Below are positions 21,640 to 32,366 of a DNA stretch of 64,000 bases, piece by piece. The notes below the pieces were generated by a model that worked only from the letters and a program-made list of their open reading frames with translations, was not told where the DNA came from and made no database searches. Source of the DNA: Trachythela sp. YZ-2020 (lineage: Eukaryota; Cnidaria; Anthozoa; Malacalcyonacea; Clavulariidae); the NCBI GenBank assembly GCA_016169945.1, contig JADLSH010000036.1, positions 372,001 to 436,000 on the forward strand. The letters are read 5' to 3'. The position numbers and the translations under genes were made by a program. How positions within the stretch are numbered: the stretch's first letter is position 1; every line of letters starts with the position of its first letter.

Positions 21640-21940
21640 AATTACGAAAGACGCAGCTCGAAGGCTTGTTGAAGACGCCTCTGGCTGCCACCGTATGACT
21701 GATGTCTGATTAGGGAGCACAGCTGCGATGGAAGGGTTAGTTTGGTGCTTTCCAAACCCACCCTGTCAGCATTCCCCGTGGGAGGAAACCAGAGTACCCG
21801 GAGAATACCCATGACTTGCGGTAGAGTGTTGACTGACATTTTTCACATAAGTGTCAGGAGTCCGCGGCAAGAATCGAACCCACGATCTCAGAGTTGAAAG
21901 ACGCTTGTTCTGACGACTGCCCGACTGAGCTTGAAGCTTC
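21640..21940 (-). repeat. tRNA-derived SINE, copy with complete head
   Basis: On the minus strand an A-box-like AGCTCAGTCGGGCAG (complement at 21917-21931) is followed by a B-box GGGTTCGATTCTTG (complement at 21868-21881), then a body containing GGGTACTCTGGTTTCCTCCC. The two promoter boxes and their spacing mark it as tRNA-derived. No cloverleaf-competent tRNA gene is formed. It lies within 20 bp of exon F. Confidence 0.75.
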
Positions 21941-21949
21941 TTTATCTAG

Positions 21950-22089
21950 GCTCCATTAACGGGATCATACATATTCTATATTGCTGGTGATAATCAAACC
22001 AAACTGTCATTAAGTACGGATGACAAGCCAGAAAACCTGAGGCAAATCATCTCCAACAAGATGTGGACTGATAGAAGACAGTGGAACAA
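21950..22089 (+). CDS. Exon F: middle third of the last PA14 domain
   Basis: A 140-nt exon after TATCTAG and before GTAATG. It encodes APLTGSYIFYIAGDNQTKLS then TDDKPENLRQ, clearly homologous to exon B but single copy and more diverged. It joins exon G in phase 2. Confidence 0.86.
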
Positions 22090-22139
22090 GTAATGTGTTT
22101 CAAGTTTTAAATCTAGGGATTGTTGTGTTAGAACTCAGG

Positions 22140-22290
22140 TAAATCAATTTTAAATGATGCAACTCTGAGAGGGTCCACACCAGACAAGCTGAAAAATTGC
22201 TTGACCGCGGTGGGAATTGAATCAGTAACCTTTGGTTTGCCGGTGGAATGGCCTACTAACTGAGCTACGATGTTTGAACCGGCTTATGCA
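22140..22290 (-). repeat. Second tRNA-derived SINE or tRNA pseudogene
   Basis: Minus strand: TAGCTCAGTTAGTAGG (complement at 22252-22267) resembles an A-box, and GGTTACTGATTCAATTCCC (complement at 22212-22230) resembles a B-box. The arms do not pair well enough for a functional tRNA, and a non-tRNA tail follows. A different family from the SINE at 21640. Confidence 0.6.
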
Positions 22291-22469
22291 AACCACGAAG
22301 GTTGAGAAGAAATTTTGAGCAGATAAAATGTCTGCTTTGCATCTATAATTTGTTTTATACACTGCTCTGATCCAACCTTCTTATCCGTTTAAAGGTAAAG
22401 CCATCCAAGTATGGAATAGGTTTTTAATTTTTACATATTTGTACATGATTATACACATGAAAGCTCACA

Positions 22470-22760
22470 TCTTGTCAACGCAACATATTTGTAGAAAGCT
22501 TGCCAAGAAGTTGTGACAATGTTGCTATTTTGTCGAGTTGTCAAATACAAGGTTGTCACTCACAACTTAGGATGATAACAAGTTGTTTGAACAACTTGTA
22601 ACAAGTCTGTTGAGTCAACAACCTTGTAGCAAGTTGTCAGAAAGCCATTGACAACTTGTCAACAAGCTGGGAACAAGCAGTGCGAACACATCCAGATAAC
22701 GAGTTGTTGATACAGCATTGGTGCAAGTCTTCTGCAGGTTTGTTACAACTTGTGCGCGTT
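22470..22760. repeat. Degenerate ACAACTTG/CAAGTTGT repeat region
   Basis: Within the intron before exon G, variants of ACAACTTGT and its complement ACAAGTTGT recur more than ten times in both orientations, for example AACAAGTTGTTTGAACAACT. The tract could form many alternative hairpins. It looks like a palindromic interspersed repeat rather than coding sequence. Confidence 0.6.
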
Positions 22761-22794
22761 TTTAAGTGCGTACTTTATTATTTTTCACCTACAG

Positions 22795-22967
22795 ATATTC
22801 GTCTCAGAAATCTGCAAACGTAGAGCTCCAAGAAGATGGCATATATTTGTTGGAAGCCTTGCTGAAGGAGGATGCAGGCGGGGATCATATAAGTGTTGGT
22901 GTTCAACTTCCTGGTGGCAAGATGCAAACTCCTATTTCCACCAACTCTCTTTTTGTTAAAGCTTCTG
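22795..22967 (+). CDS. Exon G: C-terminal third of the last PA14 domain
   Basis: A 173-nt exon between CCTACAG and GTATGT, encoding YSSQKSANVELQEDGIYLLE then LLKEDAGGDHISVGVQLPGG. It closes the E'+F+G PA14 domain, is homologous to exons C and C', and ends in phase 1 after VKAS. Confidence 0.86.
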
Positions 22968-23330
22968 GTATGTGCCGAAATCTACAATGTGTTGTTAAAG
23001 TTTTACGACAACAAATTTCATCCCAATGTATAGAACAAGAAATGGCTGAAAAGCATGTTGTGGATGACTTTGTTATAGCTTGCTTTGTTCTTAAAATATT
23101 TCGCCCGGTGTGATATTCGTATGGTAGAAAATGACCAAAAACGATCATTCATAAATAATTACACAAAAATATATGCATTAAATCCTTGGTTGTTTATAAA
23201 GTTTCAATCAAAATTTAGGTGTTTTTCAAGCCGTAATATTTATGCAAAGTAATGGTGCAAAATTATCAACGAAATCAAATATTTAAAGAAAAAAATATTT
23301 TCTAAACGTTTAAATCTTTTCATTTAATAG

Positions 23331-23351
23331 TTCAAATGACACCAGAAGAAG
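23331..23351 (+). CDS. Exon H: possible linker exon after the last PA14 domain
   Basis: After a TTTAATAG acceptor the frame required by exon G gives VQMTPEE. A G|GTTTTG donor at 23352 would make a 21-nt exon with phase 1 at both ends like the other linkers, but the donor is weak. The open frame can also be read on to a stop after about 30 more codons, giving an alternative terminal exon. Confidence 0.35.
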
Positions 23352-23435
23352 GTTTTGGGGATGAAGCCATTGAAGAACGTGACTATAGCTATATATTTTG
23401 CCGGTTTCCTTTTTTAGTAACACCTGGACCAATTA

Positions 23436-23507
23436 ACAATTAGACAACGAGGCCGAGTTGGCTATTAGCGATCGCTAAGAGACAACGAGGACGAGTTGTC
23501 TAATTGT
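23436..23507. repeat. Short foldback repeat
   Basis: ACAATTAGACAAC at the left end is the exact complement of GTTGTCTAATTGT at the right end. The 46-bp middle contains TTAGCGATCGCTAA, itself a palindrome. Confidence 0.7.
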
Positions 23508-24136
23508 ATTAGTATAAACCTACTGGTATATTTCAAGCTGCAGGAATAAAATAGGAAAGTTTTTAGCGAAATTTAAGAGCATTCACGAGCATTTAGATGG
23601 ATTCTTTCGATTTTCGTGCCAGCTTCTTGTATATAAAACGGCGAACGCCCGAGTGAAAATTCACTAAATATTTAATACGACTTGTGAGTTAAAATTTAAA
23701 AAAAATCAGACCATATAACAACCATTAATATTCAATTTTCGTAAACTCGCGTTCTTATTGGTCAATTTGTACCACGTGTGTGCATTTTATATAGCAACAA
23801 CGCACGGCCATAGAATAAGGAATAAATAGAAGGGCCACTCTTTTGATGTTTTTGGCGCTGCCGACACGCGCCGGAAGTTGACGGCCGCCATGTTGCTGGC
23901 TAGAAGAGTGCAGCCAGAACAATAGGGAAATGTATTGTGAAATTGACATCGCTGCTATTAAATCGCGCTTTTAAGCGTTTTTGGTGAATAAATCCAACTG
24001 TGTCCATCGTAAATATAAATGAGAAAGGTAAGAGAGTAATTTTGATGTTTTAATTCTCGACGAAAGTGTTTCTTTTAGCCAAAATGTTTGTAATTCTCAG
24101 ATAGCTTTATATGGGGGTCGCCAGGGCACCTGAGTG

Positions 24137-24521
24137 CAGAGATGGATATAAGATTTTTTCAGAAAAAAATCTTAATTCTTACATTCATTATAAGAAGATT
24201 TACAGCAATATAAGAAGATTTTCGACATTCAAGCAAAAATTTAATGACGTCACGATATGATGGCATTTTGGTCATTTGTATGATGTTTATACGAAGTGTC
24301 AGACAGTTGTCATATAGATCTATTGGTGAAAAACTAACAAATTTACATTAAAAATGACTGATTTACATGCATAACAGACAAATTTGATTTCTTGAATAAT
24401 TCTATAGAAAAATTGAATAATATAAGAAGATATAAGAAGAAATTTGGTCTAAAACAAAATCTTCTTAAAATAATATAAGAAGATATAAGAAGAAATAATA
24501 TAAGAAGATTTGCCATCCTTG
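24137..24521. mobile_element. hAT-like MITE in the left arm
   Basis: The left end CAGAGATGG and the complement of the right end CAAGGATGG match the usual hAT terminal form. The flanks are CCTGAGTG (24129-24136) and CCTGGGTG (24522-24529), an 8-bp target duplication with one mismatch. The interior consists largely of ATATAAGAAGA-type short repeats. The undisturbed sequence is found in the opposite arm at about 29744-29764. Confidence 0.8.
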
Positions 24522-24540
24522 CCTGGGTGCCAATGCAGTT

Positions 24541-27372
24541 TACTTGCATTTCACACCTATTACAAATACGAGAACTAATACGGGTTCATAAACCCGGCGT
24601 CCTTGCCATTTCCGAATCCTGGCTCAATTCGACAGTTTGTAATGCCGAGGTCGAAATAGAAGGGTACAAATTATTTCGCCTGGACAGGCTCCATAAGACC
24701 GGCGGAGGCGTGTGTGCATACGTCCGTACTGACATAAAAAGCCATAAATTAAACCACTTAACAGAGGCCTCAGAGAAATTCTTTCATCAATTATGGCTTC
24801 GTCTACAACTCAATAAGTGTAAGAGTCTAGTCATCTGCGTGGTGTACAGACCTCCTGATTGTCCATTACATTGCTTCGAGAGTTCGAGTCTTCTTTTAAA
24901 CCAGCATACATGGAAGCTTTATTGTTCAGACATCCAATAACTATTATGGGCGATTTAAATTGTAATATGCTTAACACAAATGAAAATAGCCAATCACTTA
25001 ATGAGTTATGTGAGGAACTGAACCTTACGCAAATTATAAAATCGCCGACAAGAGTAACGGCCACATCTGAATCCCTGATTGACGTTATTTTAGTCTCCAA
25101 CTCAACTTTGACCAAATCAAGTGGTGTTATTAAAACACTTATAAGCGATCACTATCCAGTATTTATTTCTCTAAAACTGAAAATGGAAAAACCACGTCCA
25201 CAATCAGTCACTACAAGAAGCTTCCGTCACTATACTCCGGAATTGTTTGCAACAGAAATAGCGCAGCATTCGAGAGTTTTGTCGACTCTCTCACATCAGT
25301 CATCGAACGTTAACGACCAGTTGAACACCTTTAACAATATCTATCAAACTGTATTGGATAATAACGCCCCTATCAAGAACATCACAATAAAATCCAGACC
25401 AACTCCCTTCGTCGATAACGAAATAAAATCAGCAATGAGAAACAGAGATAAGTTAGACCAATACTATTATCAGACCCGCAAATCGACTGATTGGTCATAT
25501 TATAAAAACGCCAGAAACGCTGTCAAATCAAAATTAAGACATCGTGAAAAGCATTACATCAGTAACCAGATAAGCAAATGTAAAAACAACCCTGGAGCCT
25601 TATGGAAAGTCATAAATCAAACTCTACCCAGGAAAGAGAAATCGAAACCCGTGTACTCCAAAGACACACAGAAACTAGCTGAATAATTCAATGCTTATTT
25701 CTCAACCGTTGGGAAAAAAACAACACAATCAGTGAAACAATTGGCAATCAACAACAACATCCCACCCCATACCATCAACCAGATCCCGACCATCACGGAA
25801 CGTCAGGGAATTGCACCTTTCGACTTTGTAGCAGTTTCTGTAGAAGAGATCAAACGCATAATCATGTTGATACCTAAGAACAAATCCCCTGGACCAGATA
25901 AGATTAACATGCGCACAATAAGAGATTCAATACCCTACATTCTAACTCCCCTCACCAACATTATAAACAATTCCTTGCTATCAAGTGTGTATCCAGAAGC
26001 TTGGAAACTGGCTGAGATTATTCCGATTTTAAAAGAAGGTGATGACGAACATGCGCCAAATAATCGACCAATATCACTTCTACCAATATTTTCTAAAGTA
26101 TGCGAAAAGGTAGTATCAAATCAGTATTCTGAATATCTCTACAAGCGTAAGATTCTTTCCGCCCACCAAAGTGGTAACAAGAGAAACCATTCAACTGAAA
26201 CTCTCAATACCTATACAACAGATACTATTCTCAAAGCGATGGACGAAAAGAAATTAACCGCCTTAATCCTCATTGATTTATCTAAGGCATTTGACAGAAT
26301 TTGTCATAAAACGCTACTAAGAAAGTTGGAGGCAACCGGTATATCTCCAGCAGTTTCAAAGTGGTTCCAAAGCTTCCTGGCAAATCGGAAACAATATGTG
26401 AAAATTGGACAGAGCACGTCTGCACTTCTAACTATCACACACGGCGTCCCACAAGGATCGATCCTATCGCCGCTTTTGTTTAGCATTTATACAAATGACC
26501 TCCCTTCCATAACAACGAAAACGTCAGTAAACTCATATGTGGACGACAGCAAAATTTCATTATCTTTCCCGATATGTGAAAAACTACAAGCTAAAGCTGC
26601 GTTGGAAGAAGATCTAAGTAATGTCGCAACATGGTGTTGTATAAACTCTCTTCTCCCAAACCCAGGCAAGACAACATTTTTATTAATTGGCACGCCACAG
26701 TTATTAAATACATTGTGTGAAGATTTCACGCTGAACTTCCTGGGCAAAACATTATACCCAATTTCAACATCCAGAGACTTAGGAGTTTCGTTGAATTCGC
26801 ACTTGAAATATGACATCCATATTGGTGAGCTGGTTTCCTCATGTTTATCAGGATTATGTCAGATAAACAGAATACGTCACCTTTTAGATCGTGGAACACT
26901 GTCCTATATCATACAAACCTTAGTAATGAGTAAGCTATTTTACTGCTCAGTTGTCTGGGCAAATACAACCGCGAAAAATGTGGAAAAACTACAATCAGTC
27001 CAACATTTTGCTGCCCGTATCATAACGGGCACACGTAAATTTGACCACATCACGCCCGTGCTACAATAACTGAAATGGTTACCAGTAGACAAACACCTGA
27101 TATATAGAGACACTCTTCAAACATACAAATGCTTGAAGGGGTTATCACCGATGTATTTAAGCAATCAATTCCTACATCAAGATTCCATTCATCAATATCC
27201 TACAAGACATAATAAATATCTGACCATACCTAAATTTAAAACAAGTACTGGCCAAAGGTCTTTTTATTATCGAGCGGTAAAACAGCGGAACGGTCTGGAC
27301 GAACATTTAAAGTCTATCAATAATATTAAACAATTTAAAGTAGAGCTTAAAAATCATTTGCTTGAACATTAA
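24541..27372 (+). pseudogene. LINE ORF2: endonuclease and reverse transcriptase (few disruptions)
   Basis: The endonuclease shows LAISESWLNSTV, GGGVCAYVR, VVYRPPD, MGDLNCNML and ISDHYPVF. A frameshift lies near 24895, after which one frame runs to 27372 with stops only at 25684-25686 and about 27069. RT motifs are KNKSPGPDKINMRTI, LIDLSKAFDRICHKTLL, THGVPQGSILSPLLFSIYTN and NSYVDDSKI, with both catalytic Asp present. The C-terminal tail ends ELKNHLLEH. The low number of lesions suggests a fairly young copy. Confidence 0.88.
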
Positions 27373-27512
27373 GACTTTGGATTTTAAAGTCTTGTCTCTC
27401 ATCATTTTTATTAGTCACTGTAAATACATTGTAAATTTGAACTGCTACAAAGATTTTATCACTAAAACTTGTAAATACATCCTGAAAAGCCCTACTGGGA
27501 GTATGTATATTT

Positions 27513-27537
27513 ATAATAATAATAATAATAATAATAA
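27513..27537 (+). repeat. (AAT)n microsatellite tail of the LINE
   Basis: About eight AAT units mark the 3' end of the LINE. The same type of tail ends the LINE at 1484-3614. Confidence 0.85.
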
Positions 27538-27870
27538 TATAGAATTTTGGAGCAAGATATTTTGTTGAAAACACAATATTGAACGGTGTTCTTCATAGTA
27601 TAGATTAAAGATTTATGGTATTTTCATTTCATTTTGCCTACATATTTATGGGACAAATTTGACAATGATTTCTCATTTCTATGATAACTTTTCCAACTAA
27701 TTAACATTTCCTTAGTATTGAATTAAAGGATTGATATTTGGAATCGGTTTGATTGCTTGAAACTCAATTTAAAAAACTACCAAATATTTCATTGTCATTA
27801 AAGAGAAACTAAAGAAATCCATAATTGCAACTGCTACTAATATATAACAAATATAGTAATTGCAAACATT

Positions 27871-28250
27871 GGCTTAATTTATACTAGAGGCGGATGTCCC
27901 ATCTGGACGAACTTGGGCAAAAAAGTTTGTCTGATAATTCGTTTGTGTATAAATGCATGTGAACAGACGGATCATCCGTCAAGACGAACTATCTGCGTAG
28001 TTTGTCTACATAGACAAACTTGTGTGCATAGTTCGTCCTGACGGATGATCCGTCTGTGTGTATAAATACGGCATTAGACGTTCATTAGACAAACTATCGA
28101 GAAAGCTGTTACTTCGTTACTTATAGCCAGAGGATAGTTATTCTCACTAGTTTGTCAGGATAGTTCGTCTTGTGTTTATACTAAGACGGATGATCTATCC
28201 AACGGATGCTGCGTCTTGACGGATGATTTGTCTCTAGTATAAATCAGGCC
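27871..28250. mobile_element. 380-bp MITE with GACGGATGATCCGTC-type internal palindromes
   Basis: The ends are inverted: GGCTTAATTTATACTAGAGG at the left and the complement GGCCTGATTTATACTAGAGA at the right, flanked by ATT on both sides (3-bp target duplication). The interior repeats GACGGATGATCCGTCT, GACAAACT and GACGAACT in both orientations. End sequence and 3-bp duplication fit PIF/Harbinger-like MITEs, but that assignment is an inference. Confidence 0.75.
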
Positions 28251-29068
28251 ATTGTAATTACTAATACTCTCCATATATTTAAATAGTGAAATACAATTTT
28301 GTGATTAGGTCATGTAAATATGAGCATGTAAAAATCAGTCATGTAAATATGAGCAAAATCAATAAAAACACATACAGTAGTTGTCTTGTATATATTATGG
28401 TTAATCTATTTTGAACAGTATAGGGAATGTGGCGTACAGTATTTATGATCAATGCATAAAGTGGAAAATATTGTAATGAAAGGAACATATGTACAATATT
28501 GTGTTTCTTGAAAATGCAACAATTTATGTCAATTTGAAACTTGGTAGGGTGATGCCTTGGACAAAGTATTCCCTGGGGCCTAATATAAGGCATCATAATT
28601 TTGAAAGAGCAAAAGCAGTGCTATATTTTATAGTGGCCCTTTACTTGGGCACTGAACTTCAAACAATAGCCTAGAAGGTCACCACCTTGAAGGAAGGCAA
28701 CACTACACCAACCCAAATTTTGGTGCTGCATTGACTTGGGGTGCCTATAATTTTGTGTAGGTCTAGTTGGCCCCTCTGCCCAATTGGATTATGTTTGTTT
28801 ACAGGACCCTATTGGGTATTATTGTACTGATAGGTTATCCTGTATAAAAATTTGAAATTATTATTATTGATATGTTTTTTGTCTCAATCATATTGCAATA
28901 AGACATGGCCTGGTTCCACAATCACTAATGATTTTATAGGAAATCAATACTGTAATTGAAATTGCAAGTATTATCAGTAACATATCCAGAAGGGGTTTTC
29001 ATCTGGCTATATATAATAAAATTCAGTCCAGTATATTAAGCATCTGCTTGCATATAAAATATTTATTA
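28251..29068. other. Core of the inverted-repeat element, no gene seen
   Basis: AT-rich sequence in the core of the element. No ORF with a recognisable domain and no splice-bounded exon is apparent on either strand. Confidence 0.5.
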
Positions 29069-29181
29069 TTAACCCATTAGCTGGCAGTGTGCCCAGATGT
29101 ACCCTACTTTAGTGTTTTACTCTGTGTAACGCCAGATGATTTTACTCGTCAGTGGTAGGGTACTGCCAGTTAATGGGTTAA
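29069..29181. mobile_element. 113-bp piggyBac-like MITE, copy 1
   Basis: Begins TTAACCCATTAGCTGGCA and ends TGCCAGTTAATGGGTTAA. The structure TTAA-CCC...GGG-TTAA fits the TTAA target duplication and CCC ends of piggyBac-type elements. Confidence 0.65.
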
Positions 29182-29206
29182 CAAAACTATCCACCAGTGT
29201 CTCTTG

Positions 29207-29319
29207 TTAACCCATTAGCTGGCAATGCACCCAGATGCACCCTACTTTAGTATTTTACTCTGTCTAATGCCAGACAATTTTACTCATCAGTGGTAGGGTA
29301 CTACCAGTTAATGGGTTAA
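29207..29319. mobile_element. 113-bp piggyBac-like MITE, copy 2
   Basis: Same length and orientation as the copy at 29069-29181, separated by 25 bp, with scattered point differences. It starts TTAACCCATTAGCTGGCA and ends CAGTTAATGGGTTAA. Confidence 0.65.
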
Positions 29320-29934
29320 TTAACAAAAAACATTTTAGTATTTTTTGGTTTTCAGTTCTTTAGTACAGTGATCCCCATTGACAGTTTTCTTGACACACAA
29401 TCAGGCAACATCCTTTTACTTTTCATGAATAACTGTTCAGCCTTTATCATAATAACCAGGAATTACATCTACAATATTAGAAATTAAGCCAAGAAATACT
29501 CAACTTTGACTCTACTCAGAGTCATTAATTTTTATTTAGTTGGAGAAGTTAACATAAAGATCATTGTCAAATATTTGACAAATTGTAGGTCAAATTTGTC
29601 CCATAAATATGTATGCAAAATGAAATGAAAATACCATAAATCTTTAATCTTTAATCAATACTATGAAGATTACCGTTTCAATACTGTGTTTTCAAAAAAA
29701 TATCTTGCTCCAAAATTCTATGTAAAAGTATTAAAACTGCATTGGCACTCAGGTGCCCTGGCTACCCCCATATAAAGATATCTGAGAATTACAAAATTTT
29801 GGCTAAAAGAAACATTTTCATTGAGAATTAAAACATCAAAATTAGTCTCTTATACGGTGGCCCACAAGGGCCATGGCAAAAAATTGAAGAAACAACGCAC
29901 ACTATTTTTTTAAGCGGCCCAGAAGTGCCACGGC

Positions 29935-30130
29935 GAAATTTTGTGGAAACATCACAGCAATTTTTTTTGTGGGAACACCACAGCAAATTATTATGGAAAC
30001 ATCGGGCAACACATCACGGCAAATTTTTATCAAAACATGACAGCAAATTTTTGTCAAAATATCACGGTAAATTTTTGTCAAAACATGAGAAATTTTATCA
30101 AAACATCATGGCAAATTTTTGTAGAAATTT
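29935..30130. repeat. Left subterminal array of ~20-bp units
   Basis: Around nine units of the form CA(C/T)(G/C)GCAAATTTTTGTCAAAA in direct orientation with slight length variation. The mirror array is at 31515-31690 and continues at 32378-32420 beyond the nested insertion. The repeats resemble a CRISPR-like periodicity, but there are no unique spacers. Confidence 0.8.
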
Positions 30131-31514
30131 GGCGGGCGGCTGAAGTAAATTTGCTAGCGGAAGTAGTTGACAGCGGAAACAACTCGGTCTCTAGCTTAAT
30201 TTCGTGAAAAAAACCTTGCATGTGACTCCTTCTCGATGTGAAAGATTATATTAATGGATGATTTTATGTAAGTATAATTAGGATATTGTACTAAATATTT
30301 TACATTAAATAATGATTAATGGAGTGCGGATTTTAGTGGTGCTATTTCTTTGAGAAAAGTTTCTGCAATTGCCAGACATTTGCCATATTTTGATCCAGTG
30401 TATTTAGTAAAATATATTTGACCACTGGTCTTAACATGTGGCCTTATTTTCACTTTTAATTTTTAATATTATATGGCTAAAGTGTATTTGATACATAAAG
30501 GTAATAAATTGTATGTAAAAGCACTTGATTTTATATGCATGGTTCAATTCTTCCAGTTAACCTCCCCCCAAGGCTCCCTCAGGGGTTTTCCAAGCTACAT
30601 ATCCTACCCCCTGTTTAACTTACCTTAAAATGCAATTTCCCTACCCCATGACAACATTTCCACACTCCTCTCCCAGGAACAAGCAAATATATTTCAATTT
30701 GACAATACAGGTACAAAAAGACGATTAAAAAGTTGTACTCCCCCCTCCCTAAATCTGGAAAAGTCCTGGAATTTCACATTGACTTGCGAAAAATCCTTGA
30801 AAACTTAACTTCTTCGAACTTTTAAAAATTGATGTAAAATGGAATTTTCCTTGAAAAACTGCAATTGCCTTTGTTTTTAGTGGAAAAGTACCAATGGTAA
30901 TTCCTGGATTTTCACAAGTTATAAAACATATTATGAACCCCAAGCTTAACATGTGAATATAAATATTTTCCCATCCAGCCCTATCCCTGTGACTTCATTA
31001 CAATACAAAATTGCATTGTTAAGGTAAGTTGAACGGGGGTAGGGTATGTAGATTGGCAATGAAAATTTGGGTGGAGGGTAACTGGAAGACCTGGAAGAAT
31101 TGAACCATGCATATAAATATCAAGTTCTTTTATATAAATTCATTATCCTTTATGTATCAAATACACTTTAGCCATATAATATTAAAAATTAAAAGTGAAA
31201 ATAAGGCCACATGTTAAGACCAGTGGTCAAATATAGTTTTACTAAATACACAGGATCAAAATATGTCAAATGTCTGGCCATTGCAGAAACTTTTCTCAAA
31301 GAAATAGCACCACTAAAATCAGCACTCCGTTCATCATTATTTAATGTAAAACATTTAGTACAATATCCTAATTATACTTACATAAAATCATCCATTAATA
31401 TAATCTTTCACATCGGGAAAGAGTCACATGAAAGTTTTTTTCACGAAATTAAGCTAAAGACCGAGTTGCTTCCGCTGTCAACTACTTCCGCTAGCAAATT
31501 TACTTCAGCCGCCC

Positions 31515-31690
31515 GCCAAATTTCGACAAAAATTTGCCATGTGTTGACAAAAATTTACCGTGATATTTTGACAAAAATTTGCTGTCATGTTTTGATAAAA
31601 ATTTGCCGTGATGTTTTGACAAAAAATTTGCTGTGATGTTTTGATAAAAATTTGCCGCGATGTTTCCATAAAAATTTGCTGTGGTGTTCT
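31515..31690. repeat. Right subterminal array of ~20-bp units
   Basis: Units such as TTTTGACAAAAATTTGCCGT repeat about eight times. They are the reverse complement of the left array and are interrupted at 31690 by the nested element. Confidence 0.8.
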
Positions 31691-32366
31691 CATAGATATA
31701 GGAGACTTGGAGATTGCTATAGGAGATTGCTGACTCGAGGTCACGGCACGCGCCAACATGAAGAATTCAAAATGGCGGCTGAACCGGTCAAAACATCAAG
31801 TGACCTAGTCAACGTACGTCGCTTTCAGCAACGTTCACGAAAAGATACTTCTTTTAATATGTTTATTGCCCTTATGGACGTATAAACACATCAATTTGAC
31901 AGGGAAAATAATACAAATTACCTTCGATTCATGCTGATTTAAGTTCGGCGAAATCACATATTTAGGCCGCCAGCTCGTAATACACAAGTTTGTCGCCCTG
32001 AATCCACTCTATTTTGTTTAGAAATAATCCAGGAATAACTCTTTCAACTTTCTATTAGACATCATTGCTCCAAAGGGCAAAAATATTGCAAAACGTCAAT
32101 CCGTGAGCTCACTGAAACCAGCCAAATGTTTGTTATTCCAAAGAAAAACCGTCCACAACACTTCTATATTGAATACACTCCACGGTAATGTGAAATTAAT
32201 GCTGTTATTATCTAGCAAATGCTCCCATTAAGCTTCGTTCATCGAGTCACTTGAGGCGCCATCATACAAAATGGCTGCTCAACCGGTCAAATTTTGTTTG
32301 AATTTTGCGCATTTGTCAATATAGTGACGTATTACGAGTCAGCAATCTATGTCTCCTATATCTATG
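31691..32366. mobile_element. 676-bp hAT-like element nested in the foldback arm
   Basis: Ends CATAGATATAGGAGAC and its complement GTCTCCTATATCTATG are matching inverted repeats. GGTGTTCT is duplicated at 31683-31690 and 32367-32374 (8 bp), and the opposite arm holds the unduplicated site (GGGAACACCACAGCAA near 29972). It contains two inverted copies of a segment with ACCGGTCAAA near 31780 and 32285. No transposase frame. Confidence 0.8.

Larger units (their letters stand above)
9964..23351 (+). other. PA14-domain gene (exon cluster, partial gene)
   Basis: Thirteen exons on the plus strand encode at least three consecutive PA14 domains, a beta-barrel fold found in extracellular adhesion and carbohydrate-binding proteins such as fibrocystin-L. 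Domain order from the exons is A+B+C, then E+B'+C' (a chimera made by tandem duplication), then E'+F+G. Short linker exons Z, D, D' and H separate the domains. All junctions keep phase (Met-Ala junction in phase 0, linkers in phase 1). No signal peptide or start is visible, so the 5' part lies upstream of the repeat block or outside the window. Introns are 0.1-1.6 kb apart from one enlarged by a BEL insertion. The protein is probably secreted or a cell-surface protein. The exact ortholog is not identified. Confidence 0.82.
24541..27537 (+). mobile_element. LINE retrotransposon, 5' truncated, inserted in the left arm
   Basis: A roughly 3-kb non-LTR element encoding endonuclease and reverse transcriptase, ending in an (AAT)n tail at 27513-27537. 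The opposite arm (29718-29744) shows the sequence without the insertion. It starts inside the endonuclease domain, as expected for 5'-truncated integration. The clade looks CR1/L2- or Jockey-like from the motifs, not assigned further. Confidence 0.88.

Noticed and set aside
21868..21931. Possible tRNA gene on the minus strand
   Set aside because: A- and B-box words are present, but acceptor and anticodon stems do not pair and a SINE body follows. Same conclusion for 22212-22267.
29935..31690. Regular ~20-bp repeats resembling a CRISPR array
   Set aside because: There are no unique spacers, the units run into one another, the host is eukaryotic, and the arrays are mirrored in two arms of a foldback transposon.
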